A stretch of DNA of 64,000 nucleotides. Origin: Setoptus koraiensis. Lineage: Eukaryota > Arthropoda. The notes beneath the pieces are model-generated. The model saw nothing but the letters and a program-made list of their open reading frames with translations. It was not told the origin of the DNA and made no database searches. Positions 39,172 to 48,130 of the stretch are shown piece by piece (the stretch's first letter is position 1; each line of letters starts with the position of its first letter). A program made the translations under genes and the position numbers. The stretch covers positions 620,001 to 684,000 of the forward strand of contig CM106585.1 of the NCBI GenBank assembly GCA_048013815.1, read 5' to 3'.

Positions 39172-41217
39172 TCATTTTGTAGCCTTTTTAATGCTATTCG
39201 ATTGTGACATGTTCGAAATAGCTGACATTTTCGATGCTGGTGATGATTTGCTAGCTAGCTTTGCATCACCGGATTTCGTTGATGTTAATGGTGTTTCCAC
39301 AGTGCCCGATGATTTCCTGGCTCCGGGACTTAGAACACTTCTTGTAGTGGCAACGTCAACAAGATCTGTTGACCTAGTAGGTTCAATCTTAGCTGTTTTG
39401 TTATCAATTACCACTGTCTGTGGCGCAATTGGCTTTTTGTCATCTTGATCTCTATCATTCGCTTTTTCGTTTTTGGCTGCCTCATTCTCGTCTGATATCC
39501 CGCCGGCACGAAAAAATAGTAAACAACTGAGAAATATTATGGCCATCAAAATAATGATGCCCACCATATAAAGGATGACACTCTGCCAAGTACTTGTGGC
39601 GCCCTTGCGTGGTAGGCTTGAGCATTTTTCCTGCAACGCGCAATCGATTGGTTTTCTACTGCCCTGTGATAGTAGGAAATGATAAGACTCAGGCTTGCAG
39701 CTGTCATTAGCATAGATTTTATAGCTACAAGAGCCGAATAACATTTTCCCTATTTTCGGGTCTTGGATCATGCGACAGAATTCTATTGAATTGCATTCGA
39801 TATTGCTATCATATTCATCAGTCAAATATCTGTACTTTTCGTCATCGTTGAAGAACGGCATATCAACCTGCATCTGTACTGACTTATCATCCGGATTATG
39901 AAGAAGTTTAAACTCGCTTGGCGATAAATAGCCAAAATCTTCCCTGAATTTATATTTGATTAGATCTAACGCAATTAACACACAATGTGTCTTGTTCGCT
40001 ATTGGTGGTGAAGAGGTGCTGACAGTGGTTTCGGGCGGCTCCGTGTCGTTGTATCTTGTTGGCTTGCCATGTATTAACTTGCTAATACGCTCTATATATT
40101 GATACCCAGCCCTTTTTTCTATAGTTTTTCTATAGTTTTCTATAGGACCTATCTTAAACATTCTGGATAGTTTCGACTCGAGCTTCACATTCTCAAATCT
40201 AACAATCACTGGACTGTCTGGGCATTCCACACGAATAACGCCGTCGCCTATGATAAGCTCACCATTACCTTTACCAGTATCCTTACCATAACGAAAAACC
40301 AAATTCTCCACAGATTTAGGTATATGCAACTTGTGCGACTCAGGTATTGTCAACGATTCAAATGTCAATATCCAGACGGTGGATCTCTCCCACATGCCAG
40401 GCGATATCATCGATCCATACTCTGGGGACGAGCTGATAGGTAATACTGAACCCAAGTCCACCTGACCTCCCCACCTATATTCGAAATTTTCCAACCACCA
40501 ATAATCATGGAAAACTATCCAAGTCTGAGCGGTCACATTCTGGTTGACCAAACACAAATGGGTTATTTGTTTATTGGAAAAAGGTGTGTGTCGATAAGAT
40601 TCGAAAATATTCTCTATTTCATGACCCTTGCTAATCGATTCGCTTTTGTAGTCCTCGAAAACCAATATAATGTCTTTATACAAAAGGATATCTCGAATTT
40701 CATTCTTACCAAATATGCTAAATTCTTCGGCCGTCATCACTTCATCGTCTGTATTCAAAAAACGAAATTCAAGCGGAGCCGAAAGGTTCTTTGGAGGCTC
40801 TTGCTTTTCCACAAACGATCGACAACTCTCAGTTTCAATCCTGTCAGAAAGTTCACATCTTAAATAGTAATATCTATCATCTCTCTCATTGTACTCGCAT
40901 AGATATGATGAGCCCGCCATACAAACTCTATCCGTAATGTTTCTTGATGATTGATCTTTCGCGTATGCTTGTCTTTTTCCAATCGGTGCTGCCTCATATG
41001 TAGCCCCACTAGCTGAGGCTACCTCATTCAAGTTCGTAATTGGACCGGGGTTTGCATCTGTTACTATTATAAAGTTAGTCTGCATGAATAGTAGGCTGGC
41101 TACGATACATGCAGCAGGTGATATATCCTTCAACTTGTTGGCTGTCATTCTTTCAAAGCACTTTTTGAAGATCTGAGGTTTCAGCTGAGGTCCCAAATCA
41201 GATGCTGGCATTTTCAT
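39172..41217 (-). CDS. Type I membrane protein, cysteine-signature family member 2
   Basis: 681 residues. The hydrophobic segment at about 34-52 may be an internal signal (IVASLLFMQTNFIIVTDA). A Cys-rich N-terminal segment (CMAGSSYLCEYNERDD ... LRC) is followed by a beta-rich middle (WERSTVWILTFESLTIPESHKL) and the membrane-proximal signature Cys-x5-Cys-x15-Cys (CNSIEFC ... GSC), then more cysteines. The transmembrane segment is near residues 540-562 (VILYMVGIIILMAIIFLSCL), and the cytosolic tail is long and Lys/Ser-rich. Closest relative: 43565-45589, with a matching middle (SLKIPQPYQL/SLTIPESHKL, VETLVF/VENLVF). The two are divergent and flank the HDAC11-like gene. Function unknown. Confidence 0.72.
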   Translation of the reverse strand: MKMPASDLGPQLKPQIFKKCFERMTANKLKDISPAACIVASLLFMQTNFIIVTDANPGPITNLNEVASASGATYEAAPIGKRQAYAKDQSSRNITDRVCMAGSSYLCEYNERDDRYYYLRCELSDRIETESCRSFVEKQEPPKNLSAPLEFRFLNTDDEVMTAEEFSIFGKNEIRDILLYKDIILVFEDYKSESISKGHEIENIFESYRHTPFSNKQITHLCLVNQNVTAQTWIVFHDYWWLENFEYRWGGQVDLGSVLPISSSPEYGSMISPGMWERSTVWILTFESLTIPESHKLHIPKSVENLVFRYGKDTGKGNGELIIGDGVIRVECPDSPVIVRFENVKLESKLSRMFKIGPIENYRKTIEKRAGYQYIERISKLIHGKPTRYNDTEPPETTVSTSSPPIANKTHCVLIALDLIKYKFREDFGYLSPSEFKLLHNPDDKSVQMQVDMPFFNDDEKYRYLTDEYDSNIECNSIEFCRMIQDPKIGKMLFGSCSYKIYANDSCKPESYHFLLSQGSRKPIDCALQEKCSSLPRKGATSTWQSVILYMVGIIILMAIIFLSCLLFFRAGGISDENEAAKNEKANDRDQDDKKPIAPQTVVIDNKTAKIEPTRSTDLVDVATTRSVLSPGARKSSGTVETPLTSTKSGDAKLASKSSPASKMSAISNMSQSNSIKKATK

Positions 41218-41761
41218 CGAATGTCAAATCGACAAATTTTTCGTTGTGCATTGCAAACTGTTGTCGAATATAGGGTCTTGGATGTTTTGGAGGTGCAATA
41301 GAGTTACTCAATTCTCTGCAGAGGCAGCCAAGCAAAATCCGTTTTGTTTTGTCAGAGGCAAAAGATAAGCCGTATTTGTCGTTTCTCGCTGTCGAGCGCG
41401 TGAGACATTCATTCATTTGGGATACTCACAGATCTGTGATCTTTTTTTTCAAATCGAAATCTTGCAGAAGATATTACACAAATGCATTAGTAAACTTTTA
41501 TTGTACTTTTATTGTACAGTGAGATGAGAGTTTGTTAAGTATCGGTTTGTTCACATTGCACTGTACTGACTGACCGGAAGCATGCGTGTGTGCGCCTGCA
41601 AAAAAAAACGTAACACTACTGAAATATAGCTATCGGATCAATAAATTAACAACAGCAACAACTGCAACAGTGGGCCGTGGTAGTGACTTAGAGTCAATCA
41701 TTGACTTTATTCCATCGTCGGTCCCATGTGTCGTCTGTAGTACCCCTTTGAGAATTCAGCC
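41218..41761. other. Divergent intergenic region
   Basis: Promoter DNA between the membrane-protein gene and the HDAC11-like gene. No other gene is seen. Confidence 0.35.
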
Positions 41762-43128
41762 ATGACGGAAAATGCAGGGCCAGCGGCGAAATCAGTAACT
41801 TTATTTTCCATGTCAAAGTTTGATGAAACAAAAGATTTACCAATCATTTACAATGACAACTACAATGTATCCATATTAGGCATGAGCTGTTTATTTCCGG
41901 GGGACAGTGCAAAATGGCGCAAAACGTCAGAATTGCTGAACGGTTACTTTGCGGTACAGTGTCACCACTCAATTCCAACTACTATTACTACAAATAAAAA
42001 TTATGGCGCCTCTGAAAGCGCCTTTGGAACTCTTATACTAATCATTAATCAATTGTCAATCAATCATTTCGTTCGTTCACGTAGGTCACGCCGTACGCTT
42101 GCAAAGATGGCGAAGAATTAAAAATCAAGTACGCCTCCCCAAATAGACCTGTATCTTTTGAAGAATTAAGAATCGCACATTCCGGAAGTTATCTAGACGA
42201 TGTGCATAGTTCACGGTCCACCCTGGCTAGTATCACAGAATCGTGGATTATTATGATGTTACCAATGTGCTATCTCAATTCGCACCTCTTAGATCCTGTT
42301 AAATGGCAAGTGGCAGGTTCACTTATGGCCGCCTATATTGCTCTGAAGGCAGGCTGGTCGATTAATTTGGGCGGTGGCTTTCATCAAGCCTCGTCGAAGC
42401 AGGGCGAAACGTTTTGTATATTTGCTGATATAACCTTCATTATAATGCATTTGTGGCGCAATAATGACCAAAAACACAAATTTCTTATTATTGATTTAGA
42501 TGCGCACCAAGGCACTGGTATTGAACGTGACATAGCCAAATTACCTGCCAGTAGAAGATCAAATGTTTTTGTATTTGATGTCTGTAACAGCACGGCACAT
42601 CCCGATGATCCCGTTGCAGATAGTGGCTGCGATTGTAAAGTTCCCCTGGCCAGATTCACAGCGGATTCAACTTATTTGAAACAATTAAAACGAAATCTCA
42701 GAAAAGTTGTCAAAAAATTTCAACCCACATTGATTATCTACAATGCCGGTAGTGATTGCCTGAAAAATGATCCACTGGGACTGATGAATCTCAGCGATGA
42801 TGCATTGATGATAAGAGACGAGCTTGTATTTAAGGCAGCGAAAAAAATCAAATCGCCTATAGTGATGCTACTCAGTGGCGGTTATCTAATGCGATCCTCA
42901 ACTGTTGTTGCAAAATCAATCAGAAATCTATATATCAAAGGAATAATACAAGGACCTCGCGATGGAAGTGGTGAGGAGAGAAAGAAACTATTGCTGAGGT
43001 GCAACATTAAATATGGACAATCTGAAAAAGAACCACCTTCCTCATCTATTGATTTCAGTTTAGAATCGTCGAAAACGCTCGCTTCGACGTTGCCAAGCTC
43101 TAGCAAAAGACTCCCAACAAACAAGTAA
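41762..43128 (+). CDS. HDAC11: HDAC11-like protein with altered active-site His pair
   Basis: Exons 41762-41953 and 42085-43128 (131-bp GT-AG intron, phase 0) give 411 residues. Class IV deacetylase features: IIYNDNYNVSILGM near the start, AHSGSYLDDV, GWSINLGGGFH, IDLDAHQGTGIERD (zinc-binding Asp and His), IYNAGSDCL (third zinc ligand Asp) and LSGGYLMRS (catalytic Tyr). The conserved HH pair of the family (GGGFHHCSS) is His164-Gln165 here, so the second His, the general base/acid, is replaced. HDAC11 enzymes act mainly as lysine de-fatty-acylases. Activity of this protein is doubtful unless Gln165 is a sequencing error. It is about 65 residues longer than typical HDAC11, with a Ser/Lys-rich tail. 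Confidence 0.88.
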
Positions 43129-43564
43129 AGTTTTTTCTCGACTTCATCAAACTTTTGCTGTCTGAGTTGATGTGATATCTTGTATATCTTTCTTGTTTTG
43201 TCACAAACGCCTGACTTGGTCTGTTTTGGGTTTATTTCTCTCATCTCGTGCACCAAAAGGGTGCGATAATGATACTTACAGTAGTGTACTGTATTATAGT
43301 GTGTCTTCTGCTGGATTCAACGAAAAAAAAACAACTCATTCTACTCAGCCTTTTTCAGGTGAATCTATTGTCTCACGCGCTAGATACATGTAGTTGAGAA
43401 GCGGATCAAAAACATAAATTGACAAGGGCAATTCATCTTTGCGCGTTGACAAATCCACTACAGATTGGAGATTTATTGCTTAGCGGATTAAGAAAAAAAT
43501 AAGTTCTAGTAACTCAAATCTTAGATCAGATCAGTTTTCGTAGCAATGCACAATTGAGAATTCA
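43129..43564. other. Intergenic region
   Basis: No gene, repeat or transposon is seen. Confidence 0.35.
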
Positions 43565-45589
43565 ATGATTAATAAATCAAAGAAAATGTCGGCAGCCAAA
43601 TCGAGGCCGCAGGTAAAAAGCCAAATTTTAATGGGATGCTCCGAGACAAAAATGTTGAGAAACATTCTTGTTTTTGGGTTCATTGCAGTTTATCTGCTAT
43701 TGATGCAGGCTACTTTTACCACGGTAGCAAATGCGAAGCCGGATCCGAAGAAATCATACAGGGAAACCAGGCCTACATTCGGCAAAAAAAATGGCACCAT
43801 GGAAAATAGCACCATGGCAGAGGAGTGTGTGTTACCCGGCCCGTTTCATTGCAAGGTGGACCAATCACCAGTTAGATTATTTTGTGAATATAACGAAAAA
43901 CCCAAGGCCACTGATTTAGATTGCTCTTCACTCGACTGGAAAGAGGATAAGATTCTTATCATATTGATAAATTCCTTCATGAATCAAGAGTTTAAGCTGA
44001 CTCCATTCAACGCAGCTATTAAAAAATGGTCGAATAAGGAAATTCGATTGGTTTTCGACGGCTCTACCAACGGGAAACTTACAGGCCTATTATTAGAGGG
44101 CGATAAAACGGACACAGATAATGTGCACCGTTTAGCTTTGATAGACCAAAATACCTCTGTCCCTTCTTGGGATGCTTTTCATAATTATAGAAAATTGAGC
44201 CACTTGGAGTATCATTTGTCAGGCGCAATGGACTTTGGGGCTCTAGGGTTCTCCGACGATCCTAGAGTAGTAATTGGAATCTCGCCTAATCATTGGGACC
44301 AAGCTAGGATCTGGATACTTCGATTTGGTAGTTCGCTGAAGATACCTCAGCCTTATCAGCTGGCGATACCAGCAAGTGTGGAAACTTTAGTATTTAATGG
44401 TTTAAAGGATGACACTCCAATCGATATCGCCGATAACGCTATTAACGTAGTGTTATCTGGTCGCAAGACACCACTGTTTGTTCGATTCCTGAATGTACAT
44501 CTCAAGTCAAAAGTATCTAAAATGTTCCGGGTTGTGCCGGCATTGGAAATTTTCAATTTACAGCAAAACGGTACTACGGCTACAACACTCACTACGCAGC
44601 CGCCGATTAATGAAAATGGTGTGCTACTTGAATTAGGTGATAAGTATAGTTTCGATGATATCGAATCTCTATCGCCAGATTTTAAAATTTATTTAAATGG
44701 CAAACTAAGTGAGGAAATATCAGGGTTTGGTCGGCCTCTTATAGATTCAGATTATTTTAAACCGGCCATTTCAAAAGAATTTGAAATTCCCGGTTGCATG
44801 GAAAAAAACTTCTGTGAAAAGGTCATGAATGATCATGCAGTAAAAATAAGAATGTTCGGTGTTTGTTATATGAACCCACCAGCCAAAGATTGCGGCAAGC
44901 GTGAAGTGTTTGAAATATCTAAGCATTTGGATATATATAGGAACAGTGAAGGAATCTTTGACTGTGATGCATGGGAGCGCTGCAACAAAAACAATAGGCC
45001 CATAACTCCCAAACCTCCCCCTCCAAGTGACAGTAAACCAGTGCCGAAAAGCCCTAATTGGCTGAGTATTCTCATTTATGTAATTGGAGGTATTGTTTTG
45101 ATGGCTATAGTATTTCTTACTTGTGCCTTGATTTTCTGCTCACCAATAGATGCACCAAAAGTCAACGACAGGGCAGTCAATGAAGAGACCCCTACGGTTA
45201 CCGTGGTCGAGACTGCAACCGGATCTACGTCTACTCCGACAGTAAAATCACAGCTTGACGGACGAAAATCTGTCCAACTTGACGGGCGAAAATCTGTCCA
45301 GCTTGACGGGCGAAAATCTGTCCAGCTTGACGGGCGAAAATCTGTGCAATTGGACACAGTTAAATCAGTAACAAAATCTGCCAGAAGTCGCCCCAAAAAA
45401 GGAGTCTCGATTGAGAAACTTGGCGCCAGCTCTAAAGGTGGTTTGATCAAAAAAACTGTGGATCACGAAGGAACGCCAGTAAGATCGGCGATGAAATCCG
45501 AAGGCATCAGGAAGAAGAACGCTAAAAAATCTTCGTCAGCTTCAAGACAGTCACCGAAATCGCCCGGAAAGAAGAGCACTGCAAAATAG
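43565..45589 (+). CDS. Type I membrane protein, cysteine-signature family member 3
   Basis: 674 residues. A hydrophobic segment at about 31-55 (ILVFGFIAVYLLLMQATFTT) serves as signal or anchor. A Cys-rich N-terminal segment (CVLPGPFHCKVDQS ... LFCEYNEK) leads to a beta-rich domain and the membrane-proximal signature Cys-x5-Cys-x16-Cys (CMEKNFC ... GVC), with further DC and FDC. A Pro-rich stalk (PKPPPPSDSKP) precedes the transmembrane segment (WLSILIYVIGGIVLMAIVFL). The cytosolic tail of about 160 residues is Lys/Ser-rich, with four QLDGRKSV units and a fifth degenerate one at 45251-45370. Paralogue of 39172-41217, more distant from 21183-22706. A repeated SVQLDGRK array could be a phosphorylation or scaffold platform; that is speculation. 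Confidence 0.73.
   Translation: MINKSKKMSAAKSRPQVKSQILMGCSETKMLRNILVFGFIAVYLLLMQATFTTVANAKPDPKKSYRETRPTFGKKNGTMENSTMAEECVLPGPFHCKVDQSPVRLFCEYNEKPKATDLDCSSLDWKEDKILIILINSFMNQEFKLTPFNAAIKKWSNKEIRLVFDGSTNGKLTGLLLEGDKTDTDNVHRLALIDQNTSVPSWDAFHNYRKLSHLEYHLSGAMDFGALGFSDDPRVVIGISPNHWDQARIWILRFGSSLKIPQPYQLAIPASVETLVFNGLKDDTPIDIADNAINVVLSGRKTPLFVRFLNVHLKSKVSKMFRVVPALEIFNLQQNGTTATTLTTQPPINENGVLLELGDKYSFDDIESLSPDFKIYLNGKLSEEISGFGRPLIDSDYFKPAISKEFEIPGCMEKNFCEKVMNDHAVKIRMFGVCYMNPPAKDCGKREVFEISKHLDIYRNSEGIFDCDAWERCNKNNRPITPKPPPPSDSKPVPKSPNWLSILIYVIGGIVLMAIVFLTCALIFCSPIDAPKVNDRAVNEETPTVTVVETATGSTSTPTVKSQLDGRKSVQLDGRKSVQLDGRKSVQLDGRKSVQLDTVKSVTKSARSRPKKGVSIEKLGASSKGGLIKKTVDHEGTPVRSAMKSEGIRKKNAKKSSSASRQSPKSPGKKSTAK
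45251..45370 (+). repeat. 24-bp tandem repeat encoding QLDGRKSV x4-5
   Basis: Four nearly identical 24-bp units and a diverged fifth, in the cytosolic tail of the membrane protein at 43565-45589. Confidence 0.88.
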
Positions 45590-46911
45590 TCGTGATTTTT
45601 CTATTTTTATTGTCAACTTAAAAAAGTAGCTAGATACCGATGTTCTTCCGCCTCTCTTGCATGTAAACAGAAGAAATGTTTTTAGAGAGTTAATATATGG
45701 GCGTACATTTTCACTCAATTTTTTTCACTTTGAAAAATTCGTTTCCATGCATCAATTCAATTATATTTATCCTTCAAATGAATAAGCAGAACAGAATTGG
45801 TCTTGGTTTTTAAAAAATGATTCGGGCACAAACAACGAGAGATTGCGTCATAGACCCCGTTTTTCAGTTTTAGATCTTTCGCGAAACACCCTTTTCACAT
45901 ACTGTTTTGAAAAAGATGTTGGAATCTTGGTATCAGAAGATTTAAGACAACAGCGGCAATTCCATAGAAAATACAGAAATAATCACGATGATCATAACAT
46001 GTGATGATAACGTTATACGTGTATTCATTGAACAAACCTATCTCTTCATGCCACTAACTCTCAGGCCCTTTTTTGAGATAACGTACATTCTGACGTGGAA
46101 TCATTATGCTTATTATTCAACACCAACTCTGAGTGTCGGAAGTGCCTTGTATCGTCTAGTTTATCTCTTGATTCTTAATTTGGGAATTCTATACCTCCAA
46201 GTTTCCTCAAGAATCTTGCCTCGAAGTGCACTGATCGAGTTCACGGTGTTATCATCGCTCATTGTTGAGGTTATTCTGAACGATGAAGCACTTTGCAAAA
46301 TGTCTGTTGTGTATCAATCTCCCATCAATTCAAATGAGCTGGCCACTGGCGCTCACTGCCCTCGAACGCAATTAATACTGCTATAACTTTAATAATTAAT
46401 AATATTTTGCTTGCTGTACGATGTCGCATGACTTCAATTATTTAACTTCAATTGAGAGTCCTTGGTGAATACTTACAATAGACTATGTTTCCAATGCATG
46501 CTTCTGTGCGCTCAGCCGAGTGCGAACAATGTGTGATCAATGAATCGAAAATTCTTATTGCATTGTTGCATTAAGTTTGATGCAACTACGATGAAATGAT
46601 AATCCAACTCAGAGCATCGCTTGAGGCTTATCAAATGGTAATTCAAATGATTGCTCGAAGGCTTCTGCTGTAACAGAAACACGTGGCATGATTGCGGAAT
46701 GCAATTTCGGCAGTAGTAAGTCGGCCTCCTCACTTAGAGGCCCCAAATGATTCGTTTCGCCGGTATGTGCCTCCACTGTGGTGTGGATTATCATCGTGGC
46801 GATAAGATACATGTATGTGCCTGGTAAGAGACCAAATAATTTAACGCGTCAATTTATAGCAAAAATTGCATCTCTTTGATTACTTCACCTTCATTTTATG
46901 CTTATGGCCCC
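45590..46911. other. Intergenic region with weak frames
   Basis: A hydrophobic 132-codon plus-strand frame (45988-46386, ATG) and a 67-codon minus-strand frame (46609-46812, ATG, with a possible short signal MYLIATMIIHTTVEA) have no family features. The second could be a short secreted peptide. Neither is firmly supported. Confidence 0.25.
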
Positions 46912-47784
46912 CTACTTATAACTATGCTCAGATGAGCTCGCTGACCCTCCTTGACGAAAGCGCAAGCCGGAAGCACGCAGATTATCGCGGGGTACTGACA
47001 TGGTCGCCCGGCTCAGGTGGTGATTTTCGTTTTCTAGCACCATTATGTGGGGATTTTTCTCTGACCATTCGCGAAACAGGTTATATTTCCATTTTATGTA
47101 GCTCCACGTGGCCAAAGTAATCAATAGCAACCAAACAAGAGATATGAAGTAGACAAATTCAAGTATAGTGTCGACTATTATGGTTGTTCTTTCCTTAAGT
47201 GCCATTATCGTGAGGCCACTACTATTCACATCAATTGTTTTAGTATTGTTGGCAAACCACTCTTGTGAGCTATGGTCAAGCATGGTACCGCTGAGGATTA
47301 AGCCCAAGCCAACTTGATAAAAGGCAAAGGCGAATACATTGAGAGTAACGAGTATCTCACTCAGTTCATTAGTGTGCTGTCTACTGTACATTGAATAAAA
47401 TTCATTACAAGAATCGTCATCAGTGTTGTCGTATAGTTCATCAGTTACATTTTTTCCATTGTGTTTTTTTGGCTCAACAAGCCAATTCTGGAATGACCTG
47501 GAATGATAATGTAATTTGAATTTGTATCTGCATATATCACAATTTACATGTTTGGTTACACTCAACCAATTGGCAAGGCATATCTGATGGACATAGGAAA
47601 AAATACCGCGACAATTACACGGTTTTATGAGATCCTGAGTAAATGAGGGATCCAATAATTGGCCTATCGTTGGACTTAGCATTATTTGCTGACTTCGTCC
47701 GTCTAGTCCAAATTTGAATTCTCTTTGGAAGCAGATACGGCACACATCGAACGGGCCAGGTGCCTGATTTCGTTCTTTATCCAT
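46912..47784 (-). CDS. MARCH-type RING-CH E3 ubiquitin ligase 2
   Basis: 290 residues from the ATG at 47782-47784. The open frame extends further upstream but without an ATG. The RING-CH domain lies near the N-terminus: VCRICFQREF ... IKPCNCRGIFSYVHQICLANWL ... NCDICRYKF, with a long insert between the first and second cysteine pairs. Two membrane helices follow (LVTLNVFAFAFYQVGLGLIL and LEFVYFISLVWLLLITLATW), separated by a lumenal loop with NNT and NSS sequons, and then a cytosolic tail. It probably ubiquitinates membrane cargo. It differs from the MARCH gene at 37502-38437 in RING spacing and tail, so the pair is not a recent duplication. Confidence 0.82.
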   Translation of the reverse strand: MDKERNQAPGPFDVCRICFQREFKFGLDGRSQQIMLSPTIGQLLDPSFTQDLIKPCNCRGIFSYVHQICLANWLSVTKHVNCDICRYKFKLHYHSRSFQNWLVEPKKHNGKNVTDELYDNTDDDSCNEFYSMYSRQHTNELSEILVTLNVFAFAFYQVGLGLILSGTMLDHSSQEWFANNTKTIDVNSSGLTIMALKERTTIIVDTILEFVYFISLVWLLLITLATWSYIKWKYNLFREWSEKNPHIMVLENENHHLSRATMSVPRDNLRASGLRFRQGGSASSSEHSYK

Positions 47785-48130
47785 CACTTGTCTACCGAGC
47801 ACATTATTAGTAAGCTCGGAACAACGAAAAACCGATAACGACGCATAGAAAAACTTACGTCTACAGCATTTGGGAACAGTCGACACAGTGAGTTGAACCG
47901 CTTACTGTGGACAGGACAGTGAGTAACAGATAGTAGAGGTTTCTGTTTTTTGCTCATCACGTGAGACATTCTTACTTGTCACTTGAAATTTATCAGCCAA
48001 AAGCCATCTCGCGCTTCCTGCGGTCTAATTTGATTCGTTCGGTGTTCTTGCTATAGATTTTCTTCCATTTTTTCGTTCTTCTATTGGGATCGCGAAAAAC
48101 AAAAAAAAACCTGTTTTCATTGATGATTGG
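47785..48130. other. Divergent intergenic region
   Basis: Between the MARCH gene and the CD36-family gene. No other gene is seen. Confidence 0.3.

Noticed and set aside
45988-46386. 132-codon hydrophobic plus-strand frame
   Set aside because: ATG present but no clear signal peptide, helix pattern or family; may be chance in AT-rich DNA.
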